Source: Flavobacterium sp. UBA6135 (GTDB lineage Bacteria; Bacteroidota; Bacteroidia; Flavobacteriales; Flavobacteriaceae). Taken from it: DNA of 64,000 bases. Each line of letters starts with the position of its first letter. The first letter of the stretch is position 1. This document shows positions 52,379-62,000 of the stretch, in pieces. The stretch lies in NCBI RefSeq assembly GCF_002428305.1, contig NZ_DIVJ01000028.1, positions 1-64,000 on the forward strand, in the 5' to 3' direction. The notes beneath the pieces were generated by a model. The model did no database searches, had not been told where the DNA came from, and saw nothing but the letters and a program-made list of their open reading frames with translations. The translations under genes and the position numbers were made by a program.

Positions 52379-53716
52379 TTAATTCCATTTATTCTTTTGT
52401 TGTTCCTCTTTTTTTAAGATTTCCTGAATTTTTCGTTCTTCCCATGATTTTCCATAACCAAAAGTTTCCATGGCATGAAAAAACACACCCATTCCCCAGC
52501 CTAACATTGGAAACCAAAACCATTGAAATTTTGAAGTATTAAAATTTACAATGATTAAAATTGGAATGACCAAGCAATACGAAATTAAATTTCCGTAAAA
52601 CCCTTTTATTTTTTCCACTCGATCTCTGGCTCTGGCATAAGCCATATTTTCATTATAATAATTTTGCGTTTTCATAATTGTTATTTGTTTTGTTAATACG
52701 GGTAGATATACTTTGAAAGTAGACTCATTTTCATCTACCAAAACTTTTCTGTCTGTTAAAATAGCATAGCGGTTTACAATATTTTGCAATCCAACACCTT
52801 TTCTTTCGGACAAAACTTCTTTTTTTTGTAAATTATTTTCAACTACAAGTTGATTGTTTTCTATATAAATTTTAATGTGTAACGGCTTGCTTTCACTCAC
52901 CACATTATGTTTGATACAATTTTCTAAAAGCAATTGAAGTGACAATGGCACCACTTTGGCATCTTCATTATCAAAATTCTCCGGTAACTCATAAGTGATG
53001 CTTTTTTCAAATCGCATTTTCAACAAGTTCATATACGTTTTAGCAAAGTTTAATTCTTCCTGAACCGATACCAATTCTTTGTCTTTTTGTTCTAAAACAT
53101 AGCGATATATTTTAGATAAAGAAGTGGTAAACTTTTGAGCACTTTCCGGATTTTCTTCTATCAATGAACTCAAGACATTCAAACTATTGAACAAAAAATG
53201 CGGGTCAATTTGATTCTTTAAACTTTCAAATTGTGCAGAAGCTGTTCCGGCAATTACTTTTTGTTCTTTTACTTTATTTTCCTGATAGGCTTTGTAAAAA
53301 TAAAAAGCATGAATTCCGAGAGTTACAATGAACGTAATAATGATAGCGACAATATAATTTGAAGGCTTTTCGTTGGCTAAAAAATCGGTGAAAGATTGGT
53401 TTTCCATCACAACATCTTCAAAAATTCGTAATAAAAATATAACCAAAAGACTGATTAAGAACGAGGTAAAAGCACCTATAACAAGTCGTTTTTTTGTAAA
53501 TCGATTGGACTTAAAAACAGTATCCAGTTTTTGAAAAACAAAACTGTTTGCAAAGTATAAAGAATAACCATAAAGCATTGTGTAACCAAAATTCACAAGC
53601 AAATTATTATCGAAAATTATTTTTCTGCCCATTAAAAACTGAATTAAGATAAGCACTAAAAAAACACTTAAACTAATCCAGGTTGCTCTGGGAAATTCTT
53701 TGATATACTTTTCCAT
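52379..53716 (-). CDS. LytS-type sensor histidine kinase fused to a 2TM domain
   Basis: A 445-aa membrane kinase. Four helices (about 9-145) are followed by the His_kinase motif NQIDPHFLFNSLNVLSSLIE with the phosphorylated His, an ATPase part with SLQLLLENCIKHNVV and KGVGLQNIVNRYAIL, and, after residue 350, an extra 2TM domain (ARDRVEKIKGFYGNLISY ... SWEERKIQEIL). The kinase and 2TM parts are one uninterrupted frame. The ATG at 53714-53716 is preferred to one 30 bp upstream, which overlaps the gene before. It acts with the LytTR regulator. Confidence 0.9.
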   Translation of the reverse strand: MEKYIKEFPRATWISLSVFLVLILIQFLMGRKIIFDNNLLVNFGYTMLYGYSLYFANSFVFQKLDTVFKSNRFTKKRLVIGAFTSFLISLLVIFLLRIFEDVVMENQSFTDFLANEKPSNYIVAIIITFIVTLGIHAFYFYKAYQENKVKEQKVIAGTASAQFESLKNQIDPHFLFNSLNVLSSLIEENPESAQKFTTSLSKIYRYVLEQKDKELVSVQEELNFAKTYMNLLKMRFEKSITYELPENFDNEDAKVVPLSLQLLLENCIKHNVVSESKPLHIKIYIENNQLVVENNLQKKEVLSERKGVGLQNIVNRYAILTDRKVLVDENESTFKVYLPVLTKQITIMKTQNYYNENMAYARARDRVEKIKGFYGNLISYCLVIPILIIVNFNTSKFQWFWFPMLGWGMGVFFHAMETFGYGKSWEERKIQEILKKEEQQKNKWN

Positions 53717-53723
53717 TTTGTTA

Positions 53724-54344
53724 TTATTTACATGCTTTTGCAGCATCTTGAGCTCTGTCTAATCCCCATTTAGGATGAAAAACAGTTTGAGGTTTAAAAG
53801 TAGCAAAAAGTTCGATTGCTTTTTCAATTTGAACACAGATTGGTTTGGTATCAGTTCCAAAAAATCGAGCAGATCCCATTTCAAATTCGGCTTTACTGAA
53901 CACTACTCTAGGATTATTTGGTTCTATTTGTTCAGCCTTTGCATAGATTTCCATTACTTTTCCTGATAACTTCATTCCGTTAGTCATTGGGTCAAAAGCA
54001 ATCCAAGCGGTGTGAATCATGGCTTGCATCACTAACAATTCAACATTATTTGGATATTTGTTTAACTCAACATCCAATGCTGATTGAGCTTTAGTCAGCA
54101 AAGCATTCACTTGATCTTTGTCTTTGGTTGCAAAAGCGGTAGTTGTATTAACTAAAGCTACATAATAATTTGGTAACCAATTGTCTTTTTCTGCCGATGC
54201 AATACGTTCAAACATAGCCGAAGATTCTGTGTTTTTTCCTTCACCCCAAAGTGCGAAAGCTTTTCCCATTCCTTGTTCAAATTGACTTTGTCCGTTTACT
54301 ATTGAAACGACTAAAAGTGCGAGGGTGATGATAATTTTTGTCAT
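53724..54344 (-). CDS. Secreted TPR-like protein
   Basis: A 206-aa protein with a signal peptide (KIIITLALLVVSIVNG) and helical repeats resembling tetratricopeptide units, such as WLPNYYVALVNTTTAFATKD and AEQIEPNNPRVVFSKAEFE. It lies 7 bp before the kinase gene, so it is part of the same operon and probably acts in the periplasm. No family name or function is known to me. Confidence 0.8.
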   Translation of the reverse strand: MTKIIITLALLVVSIVNGQSQFEQGMGKAFALWGEGKNTESSAMFERIASAEKDNWLPNYYVALVNTTTAFATKDKDQVNALLTKAQSALDVELNKYPNNVELLVMQAMIHTAWIAFDPMTNGMKLSGKVMEIYAKAEQIEPNNPRVVFSKAEFEMGSARFFGTDTKPICVQIEKAIELFATFKPQTVFHPKWGLDRAQDAAKACK

Positions 54345-54358
54345 AATTTTAATTTTTA

Positions 54359-54435
54359 AATTGTTAGATTTTTGGATTGTTATATTCTTTGATTATTAGA
54401 TTATTAGATTTTTTGATTATTAGATTTTTTGAATT
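54359..54435. repeat. AT-rich tandem repeat
   Basis: TTTTTTGATTATTAGA-type words are repeated several times in the leader between the secreted TPR gene and the second toxin-antitoxin pair. A related stretch lies at 4808-4870. Confidence 0.6.
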
Positions 54436-54577
54436 TTGATATTGAATTTTAATACTGATCTATAATTTACTGATTCAAATTTCCATCATAATATCAAGTT
54501 TTAAAAAAGAGTCTGACTGAACTGTTGATTTTTGAGGATGAATTGTTTTTTTTAGTATTTTTGATAAAAGTTTGGCT

Positions 54578-54820
54578 ATGAGTACTGCAGAATTAAAATT
54601 GAAATTATTTCGTGAAATCGATACACTTGAAAATTCTAAATTAGAACGAGTTTACGGTGTTATTCTTAATTTTATCAATAATGAAAATGATACAAATGAG
54701 TTTGATTCTTTATCTCCTGCAAAACAAGAAGGTTTACTAAAAGCCATTGAAGAAATGAATTCTTCTGAAGGTATTGATCATAAAATTATGATGGATAATT
54801 TCAAGCGTAAATATGAATAA
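54578..54820 (+). CDS. Antitoxin of the second ParE-type pair
   Basis: An 80-aa acidic protein: N-terminal helices STAELKLKLFREIDTLENSK and a C-terminal helix LSPAKQEGLLKAIEEMNSSEG, the pattern of flavobacterial antitoxins paired with ParE-like toxins. ATG at 54578 is chosen over a TTG six bases upstream. It overlaps the toxin gene by 8 bp. Confidence 0.8.
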   Translation: MSTAELKLKLFREIDTLENSKLERVYGVILNFINNENDTNEFDSLSPAKQEGLLKAIEEMNSSEGIDHKIMMDNFKRKYE

Positions 54821-55109
54821 ACCAATTAAGTGGTCATCTTTCGCACACAATGATTTAACCAACTTACTCGACTATTTAGAAGCTAAATGGAATAAAAAAA
54901 GTTGTCTAGTTTTCTTAAACAAACTCGATTTTTGTGTTGACTTAATCGAAAAAAATCCAAATTTATTTCCTTTTTTCAATAAAAAACTTGGTATCAGAAA
55001 ATGTGTTGTTACAAAATATAATACACTTTTTTATAAAATTTCAGACACCAAAATTGATATACTTCGTTTATATGATACCCGTCAAAATGATAAAACTTTA
55101 AAATTTTGA
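54813..55109 (+). CDS. RelE/ParE family toxin of the second pair
   Basis: A 98-aa basic protein with KWSSFAHNDLTNLLDYLEAKW at the N-terminus, NPNLFPFF in the middle and ILRLYDTRQN at the end, the same family as the toxin at 48757-49062 but clearly diverged. It is coupled to its antitoxin by an overlapping start. Confidence 0.86.
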   Translation: MNKPIKWSSFAHNDLTNLLDYLEAKWNKKSCLVFLNKLDFCVDLIEKNPNLFPFFNKKLGIRKCVVTKYNTLFYKISDTKIDILRLYDTRQNDKTLKF

Positions 55110-55134
55110 CTATTTAAAAAAATCAACTTCTTTC

Positions 55135-57288
55135 CTACAAATTCTCCAATTGATTCGTCTTCTTATTATCACTAATCGTCCAAAAGAAACCAACAAAGAA
55201 AAAACGATCTGCAGGTTGACCAATAGCTCTGCGTTGAAATTGGCCATTCATATCAGGTGAATTAGCATATTGATAACCAAACACGTTGTCTGTTCGAATG
55301 ATGTTAGAAACCGAGAAATACAAAATCTTTTGTTGCGAAAGCAAATACGCCCAGTTGAAACTCAAATTCTGAAAGGCTTTCGTTTTTCCGTTCATGAAAT
55401 CCATTTCATTGGGATTGTTGTAAGGTCGACCGGAATTAACAATGTACGAAAATCCAATTTGCGATTTCCAATCATCAATCCAATGTTTAGTAACAATCGA
55501 CAAGGTATGATCAGCAATAAAACTGGGGGTTACTTGGTTAGGAAAATTCAAATAATCACGTTCCGTATCTATGTACGAATACGAAACCCAATAATCGGTA
55601 TTTTTGAACGTTTTATTATCTCGCCAAAAAACATCTATCCCTTTAGCAAAACCGGAACCTTCATTGGTGAAAACGGAATTGAATTGAGCTATATTCGTAT
55701 CAAATTTAACCAAATCGTCATATTTTTTATAATATGCTTCCGCTCTAAACAAACGTCCATCCTTATTATGTTGAAAATTCAAGATATAATGACTTGCTTT
55801 TTCCGATTCAAAATCATTAGAATATTTGATATAATCCGCTCTCGGAGTTTGAACAAAATCGCCATAAGCAAACGAAAACTGTCCATTTTTTGAAACTTTG
55901 TACGCAAAAGAACCTCTAGGCGAAAGTCGAAATTCATCCAACAAATTGTTTTGCGAAGCTCTTGCTCCCACTTTCATTGCTAATTTTTTACTAAAGAAAA
56001 TATCCGTTTCAGCATAAGCGGCAGCAATTGAATTTTGATAGCCAACTTTAAAATTTTCTCCTTGAAATTCGGAAAATTTTTCATCAAAATCGGTTACAAA
56101 ATAATCAGTTCCGGCAGTAATTTTAATTCGTTCGGTGAATTTCTTTCCCACTTTAATTTTTAAATGAATAGCGTTTTCATCATTTTCAATTTGGTTAGCA
56201 TTGATTCCAATCTTATTAATGCCCAAACCATAACTCATTCCTGTATGTAAGCTCCAATTATTACCGAAAGTTCCTTTATAAGATGCATTGCCATAAAAAT
56301 TATTATTCTGTAAATCAAAGCGAACTTTCTCAGTTTGATTGATATCTTCCTGATTGATATCAAATTGAGCCACATCAAATGAACCATAAACTTTCAATAA
56401 ACCATTTCTAAATTGATAACGATAAACCAATTCTCCGGCTAACGATTGATAGGGTTTATTCCAATCAACCGCTTGCGGAATCAGTTTCTGATACGGTTCC
56501 AAATTGATATAAGCCGCATTAAAAGTCAACGAATTTTTATTCCATTTTTGTGTATTTCCGATTCCTAATCCAACCGTCATTAACGAAATATCGGTTTGTT
56601 CTTGAATAGGTTCATCGATGGTATTTAAAGTCAACACACTCGAAAGAGCTTCGCCAAATTCAGCACTATAACCTCCAGTTGAAAACGAAATTCCATTAAA
56701 TAAAAACGGTGAAAATCGTCCGCGGGTTGGCAAGTTATCTGCCGTTGCACCATACGGTTGAGCCACTCGAAGTCCGTCAACAAACGTTTGAGTTTCATCG
56801 GCTTCACCACCACGAACGAATAAACGACCACTTTCACCAACGGTTTGAGTTCCTGGTAATGTATTCAAAGCTCCGATGATATCTCCGGCTGCTCCGGCTG
56901 TTGTAACAATATCCAACGGTTTCAAAACAGAAACTCTGGCTTTATCTCCGGCTTCGAAAGTTCCAGCTGTTACAACAACTGCATCTAATGCATTAACACT
57001 TTCTTTAAGTTTGATTGTTTGATTGTTGAAATTAGCAACATCAATTTGCTTTTTGAATGTTTCGAAGGAAAGATAGCTGACGATTAAAATTTTAGTTCCA
57101 ATTTCTGATGTATTGAATTTAAAAAATCCATTTTCATCAGAAGAAGCACCATCGTATGTTCCTTCTAAATAAATATTTGCTCCGGGAATGGCAATTCCTT
57201 TTTCATCCACTACTTTACCGGAAATTTCTGTTTGAGCATAAGTTTGAAGTCCAATAACAAAAAGTAGTAATGTAAAAATAGTTCTCAT
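55135..57288 (-). CDS. TonB-dependent receptor with CarboxypepD-like N-domain
   Basis: A 717-aa outer-membrane receptor. It has a signal peptide (TIFTLLLFVIGLQTYAQ), a carboxypeptidase regulatory-like beta domain (about 20-105: GKVVDEKGIAIPGANIYLEG), a plug (about 115-220 with GAAGDIIGALNTLPGTQTVG and GRLFVRGGEADETQTFVDG), and a 22-strand barrel. There is no SusD partner nearby, so it is likely for a small ligand such as a metal complex. The ligand cannot be named from sequence. Confidence 0.9.
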   Translation of the reverse strand: MRTIFTLLLFVIGLQTYAQTEISGKVVDEKGIAIPGANIYLEGTYDGASSDENGFFKFNTSEIGTKILIVSYLSFETFKKQIDVANFNNQTIKLKESVNALDAVVVTAGTFEAGDKARVSVLKPLDIVTTAGAAGDIIGALNTLPGTQTVGESGRLFVRGGEADETQTFVDGLRVAQPYGATADNLPTRGRFSPFLFNGISFSTGGYSAEFGEALSSVLTLNTIDEPIQEQTDISLMTVGLGIGNTQKWNKNSLTFNAAYINLEPYQKLIPQAVDWNKPYQSLAGELVYRYQFRNGLLKVYGSFDVAQFDINQEDINQTEKVRFDLQNNNFYGNASYKGTFGNNWSLHTGMSYGLGINKIGINANQIENDENAIHLKIKVGKKFTERIKITAGTDYFVTDFDEKFSEFQGENFKVGYQNSIAAAYAETDIFFSKKLAMKVGARASQNNLLDEFRLSPRGSFAYKVSKNGQFSFAYGDFVQTPRADYIKYSNDFESEKASHYILNFQHNKDGRLFRAEAYYKKYDDLVKFDTNIAQFNSVFTNEGSGFAKGIDVFWRDNKTFKNTDYWVSYSYIDTERDYLNFPNQVTPSFIADHTLSIVTKHWIDDWKSQIGFSYIVNSGRPYNNPNEMDFMNGKTKAFQNLSFNWAYLLSQQKILYFSVSNIIRTDNVFGYQYANSPDMNGQFQRRAIGQPADRFFFVGFFWTISDNKKTNQLENL

Positions 57289-57374
57289 TTGGTTATATTT
57301 TGATGAGACAAAGTTGCTTCAAACCAAATCGATTTAAAATTGAATGTTACTGAGTTGTTAAAAATAAAGGATGA

Positions 57375-57405
57375 ATTGAAATTAGAAATGAAATTTGTAT
57401 CTTCG
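57375..57405 (+). promoter_or_regulatory. Sigma-A-type promoter of the 148-aa protein gene
   Basis: ATTG at 57375-57378, then 19 bases, then TATCTTCG at 57398-57405, each with one mismatch to TTTG-N19-TAnnTTTG. It lies about 17 bp before the start codon and supports the ATG at 57422 over an in-frame TTG farther upstream. Confidence 0.6.
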
Positions 57406-57421
57406 CTCAAAGGATTTTATC

Positions 57422-57868
57422 ATGAAAATAATCTTATCTTGTTTTTTTATTTCAATTTCTTCCATTATCTTTTCTCAAGAGATTATAGTCACATCTAACT
57501 TTTCGAAATTTTATTTTACAACGGAAAATGGTATAATTGAATTGAAATCTCCATCTTTTTTATTGCCAAATTTTGAAAAAGAGAATGCTTTTACTAAAAA
57601 TGAATATTCTTCAATTTCACTGAATTTAAATTTAGAAAAGCCAAAAACATTTTATATGTATGACAATTTTACGGGAAAACACCTAAAATATAGTGTATCT
57701 CATACTAACTTTAAACCCATTCAATCCTTTTCTAATTTTTATGCATTTCAACAAACTTGCAATTTAGATAATACAAATACCAAAACAACTTTTGCTGATT
57801 TTGGTAGTCATATTTTAAGTTCATTTATTGCTCAAAAAAAATTTAAATTAAAAGAAGGTTGTAAATAA
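57422..57868 (+). CDS. Hypothetical 148-aa secreted protein
   Basis: No family recognised. Signal peptide (MKIILSCFFISISSIIFSQ), then a short beta-rich mature part with LNLNLEKPKTFYMYDNFTGK and two Cys (QTCNLDNT, KEGCK). The start ATG is 17 bp after a good promoter. It precedes the NUDIX gene by 6 bp, so the two may be cotranscribed. Confidence 0.6.
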   Translation: MKIILSCFFISISSIIFSQEIIVTSNFSKFYFTTENGIIELKSPSFLLPNFEKENAFTKNEYSSISLNLNLEKPKTFYMYDNFTGKHLKYSVSHTNFKPIQSFSNFYAFQQTCNLDNTNTKTTFADFGSHILSSFIAQKKFKLKEGCK

Positions 57869-57874
57869 TTATCA

Positions 57875-58456
57875 ATGAACCCAAAAATCCAAATCACCAA
57901 AACCGAATTACTTTCTGATAATTGGTACCTACTAAATAAAGTCACATTTGAATTTACACCCGAAAATGGCGAGCCCGAAATGCAACGCAGAGAAGTTTAT
58001 GATCGTGGAAACGGAGCCGCAATTTTGTTGTACAATAAAGAAAAACAAACCGTCATTTTAACCCGTCAATTTCGATTACCTACATTCTTAAACGGAAACG
58101 AAAGCGGCATGATGATTGAAGTTTGTGCCGGACTTTTAGACGAAAATAATGCAGAAGACTGCATCAAACGTGAAACCGAGGAAGAAACCGGTTACCGCAT
58201 TCAAGAGGTAAAAAAAGTATTTGAAGCCTATATGTCGCCCGGAGCTGTAACCGAAATTTTATACTTTTTTACAGCCGAATATCAACCGGAAATGAAAGTG
58301 AGTGAGGGAGGTGGTTTAGCCACAGAACACGAATATATTGAAGTCTTAGAACTCGATTTTAACCAAGCTTTAAAAATGGTTTATGACGGAAAAATTAAAG
58401 ATGCGAAGACGATAATGTTATTGTTGCATGCTAAGAGTCAATCCATTCTAAACTAA
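57875..58456 (+). CDS. nudK: NUDIX hydrolase, NudK-type
   Basis: A 193-aa protein close to GDP-mannose pyrophosphatase NudK in length and sequence: VILTRQFRLPTFLNGN, EVCAGLLDENNAEDCIKRE and TEEETGYRI form the NUDIX box, followed by MSPGAVTEILYFFTAEY. It would hydrolyse GDP-mannose or ADP-ribose-like substrates. A terminator follows. Confidence 0.88.
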   Translation: MNPKIQITKTELLSDNWYLLNKVTFEFTPENGEPEMQRREVYDRGNGAAILLYNKEKQTVILTRQFRLPTFLNGNESGMMIEVCAGLLDENNAEDCIKRETEEETGYRIQEVKKVFEAYMSPGAVTEILYFFTAEYQPEMKVSEGGGLATEHEYIEVLELDFNQALKMVYDGKIKDAKTIMLLLHAKSQSILN

Positions 58457-58492
58457 AAAATCGGACAACAAAAAAACAGCTGTCCGATTTTC
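58456..58492. terminator. Terminator between nudK and the convergent efflux operon
   Basis: AAAATCGGACA pairs with TGTCCGATTTT around a 13-base loop, with A-rich and T-rich sides. It can end transcription in both directions. Confidence 0.9.
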
Positions 58493-58506
58493 AATCAACC
58501 AAAAAA

Positions 58507-58695
58507 TCAATCTTTAATTTTAAAAACTTTAGTTAAAATATCATCCATCAAACACCATTTGGTTAAGGATGATTGTAATAAATTGGCCCCCACAAAAGCG
58601 GTAAACCATAACCAATTGATGTTTACATATATCGCCAGCAAAATACTGAGCAAGATAAACGTTCCGGCTATACCTCTCACGATTCGATTTTTCAT
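58507..58695 (-). CDS. DUF2892 (YgaP-like) membrane protein
   Basis: A 62-aa protein with two helices (about 8-26 and 28-46) and the DUF2892 start NRIVRGIAGTFILLSILLA, plus a Cys (KWCLMDD) near the C-terminus. Such small proteins occur near rhodanese or efflux genes; the function is not known. It is the last gene of the efflux operon. Confidence 0.85.
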   Translation of the reverse strand: MKNRIVRGIAGTFILLSILLAIYVNINWLWFTAFVGANLLQSSLTKWCLMDDILTKVFKIKD

Positions 58696-58712
58696 AATAA
58701 AATTAGTTTTGT

Positions 58713-59021
58713 TTAATTAGTTGTTTTTTCAATAGGAACAATGGAAGCATGAATCTTTGAATGTACTTCGCAAGTAAGATTAAATCGATTCAATTCTAAC
58801 AATATGGATTCCGTTTGTTGTTCCGTTACAAAAGCAAAGAACAACAAGGATGTGGTTTCATTCATCTCTGTGGCAAACCAATTAGTTTCTACTGCATCCA
58901 TGGTACTGTCTCTGAATCCGGTTACTTCGCGATAGGAATAGGTCTGTACTCCATTTTCCTTTAATTGCTTTTTTACCTCAAGTCCAAATTCTTGCACGGC
59001 AGTGATTATTAATAGTTTCAT
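58713..59021 (-). CDS. Hypothetical 102-aa protein of the efflux operon
   Basis: No family is certain. Strand-helix-strand alternation (KLLIITAVQEFGLEVKKQL, TSLLFFAFVTEQQTESILLE, HASIVPIEK) suggests a ferredoxin-like or PII-like fold, as in small regulators encoded beside RND pumps. It lies 6 bp after the RND permease gene, so it is cotranscribed. Binding of a ligand or metal is possible but not shown. Confidence 0.7.
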   Translation of the reverse strand: MKLLIITAVQEFGLEVKKQLKENGVQTYSYREVTGFRDSTMDAVETNWFATEMNETTSLLFFAFVTEQQTESILLELNRFNLTCEVHSKIHASIVPIEKTTN

Positions 59022-59027
59022 TATCTC

Positions 59028-62000
59028 TTAATTTAGATTATTATCCTGTTCAGTGTTTTCATCTGTATTTTTGATTTCATTATGTTCCCATTTCTTCCGT
59101 TCGGTGATATAATAAATCAAGGGAACAACAATTAAAGTTAAGAGTGTCGATACAATCGCTCCGGCAACTAACGAAATCGCTAATCCTTGAAAAATTGGGT
59201 CAAATAAGATGATAGAAGCTCCAATTACAACGGCTCCGGTGGTTAATAAAATTGGAGTGGTTCGCACGGCTCCGGCTTCAATGATGGCTTGTTTTAATTC
59301 GATTCCGTCGTTTAATCTAATTTCTATAAAATCAATTAATAAAACCGAGTTTCGAACCATCACACCGGCTAAAGCAATCATTCCGATGAAAGAAGTTGCC
59401 GTAAAGAAAGCTCCTAACAACCAGTGTCCTAGCACAATTCCTACCAACGAAAGCGGAATGGCCAACATCATCACAATGGGTGTTTTGAAGTTTTGAAACC
59501 AACCTACAATTAACATATAAATTACTAAAATTACAACTAAGAAAGCCACTCCTAAATCTCGGAAAACTTCTAAGGTAATTTGCCATTCTCCATACCATTT
59601 TACAGTAAAATTACTTTCATCGGATGGTTGTTCCATATACAATTCATTGATAGAATAGCCTTTTGGCAAATTCATTTTTTTAAGTTTTTCTTCCATTCCT
59701 AAAATGGCATACACCGGACTTTCTAAATCTCCCGCCATGTCTGCGGTAACATAAACAACCCGTTTTTGGTCTTTACGGTAAATGGTGTTTTGCAGGGTAC
59801 TTTTCGTTACTTTCACCAAATCACTCACGGGAATCACATTTCCTTGTGAACCTTTAATTTTCAAGTTTTGAATATCTTGCAACGACGTTTTATCTTGATC
59901 GTCAAGCGATAATACAATTCCAACCGGGTTATTAGAACGTTCGTCATACAAATTGGAAACAGGCATTTCTCGCAACAAATACGTCAAATTACCCACCACT
60001 TGTTGCGGAGCTATTCCGTTCAACATGGCTTTTTCTTTGTCCACTTCCAATTTATATTCAATTTGAGCATCTTCCACCATCCAATCAATATCTACAATAT
60101 CAGGAGTGTTTTCTAAAATGGTTTTTACTTGGTGAGCTACTTTAATTTGCTCTTCATAATTTGGTCCGTAAATTTCTGCAACCAAAGTAGAAAGTACCGG
60201 TGGTCCGGGTGGAACTTCAATGATCTTTACATTCGCACCATATTTTTTGGCAATTTTTTGTACTTCAGGACGAACGATTTTGGCAATGTCATGACTTTGT
60301 AAATCACGGTCTTCTTTGTGTAATAAATTCACTTGAATGTCTGCCATGTTGCTTCCTCCTCGCAAATCGTAATGACGCACTAATCCGTTGAATGTTATCG
60401 GTGCAGAAGCTCCTATATAATTTTGATAATCTACCACTTCCGGAACGGTTGACAAGTATTGAGCAATTTCTTTGGTAACCGCTGCTGTTCTTTCTAATGT
60501 TGTGCCTTCCGGCATATCAATCACTACTTGAAACTCATTTTTATTATCAAACGGTAACATTTTCACGGCCACCGATTTGGTAAAAAACATCAATACCGAA
60601 CCTATTAGCAATACCGTCGTAATTCCCAACATGACCATTCTTTTCTTAGAACTTTCTAAAAACGGTCGTTCTAATTTGTTGTAAATTCTATAAATACGAG
60701 AAGTTTCTAAACCTTGTTCTTCTTTGTGTGCTTGTTCGTCTTTTTCTCTTAATAAATGATAACCCAAATAAGGGGTCACGGTTAACGCAACAAACAACGA
60801 TAAAATCATCGCAATAGAAGCTCCAATCGGCATCGGACTCATGTAAGGTCCCATCATTCCGGATACAAAAGCCATCGGAAGAATCGCTGCAATTACGGTG
60901 AATGTCGCTAAAATGGTTGGATTCCCAACTTCATTAATCGCATAAATGGCAGCTTGTTTAAATGGTAATCGCTTCATTTTGAAATGCCGGTGCATGTTTT
61001 CGGCGATGATGATACTGTCGTCAACCACAATTCCCACCACAAAAACAAGGGCAAAAAGTGTAATTCTATTCAACGTATAACCTAATAAATAATAACTGAA
61101 TAAAGTCAGTGCAAAAGTCAACGGAACGGAAAAGAAAACTACTAATCCGCCTCTCCAGCCCATGGCTAACATCACTAATATGGTTACAGCCAAGATGGCA
61201 ACACCCAAATGCAATAACAACTCGCCTACTTTGTGTGAAGCCGTCTCCCCATAATTTCGAGTAACTTCCACATGCACATCATCGGGAATTAAATTGGTTT
61301 TGAGTTGTTCTACTCTTTCTAAAATCTTATCCGATATTTTCATTGCATCGGCACCTTTTACTTTTCCTACAGAAATAGTAACCGCGGGATATTCGCTTGG
61401 TTTATTGGCAAACTTTTCGTTCGCTTTTCCATACCCAAAAGAAACATAACTTCTTGCTGTAGAAGGTCCATCTTGAATGGAAGCCACCTGTTTTAAATAA
61501 ACCGGCATATTTTGATTTATTCCCACCACCAAATTTTCTACATCTTCGGCATTGGATAAAAATTTTCCGGTAGTGATTAAATATTCCGTGTCATTTTGCA
61601 CAAAGCTTCCCGACTGCGAAGAACCGTTGTTGGCTTGAATCATTTGCATAATTCCTAACGCATCCACCTTGTTTTCGGCCATTTTGTCTTTGTCTAAAAC
61701 CACTTTCAACTCACGGGTTCGTCCGCCAATTTCTTTGGTAATAGCTACATCTTTCACTTTTTCAATTTCCGAAGTAACTTCTTCTGCCAGTTGTCGAATT
61801 TCAAAATCATCGTATTTTTCACTCCATAACGTTAATCCCAACATCGGAACATCATCGATTGAACGCGTTTTTACCATCGGTTTATAAACGCCTTGCGGAA
61901 AAATATGTTCGTGTTTGGCTAATTCGTCATACAATTTTACATAAGAACGCTCAATGTCTTCACCCACATAAAACTGAACAATAATCATCGCCTGACCGTT

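Noticed and set aside
54345..54571. Small RNA or regulatory region before the second toxin-antitoxin pair
   Set aside because: Only AT-rich repeats are visible; no stable fold or promoter pattern could be supported.
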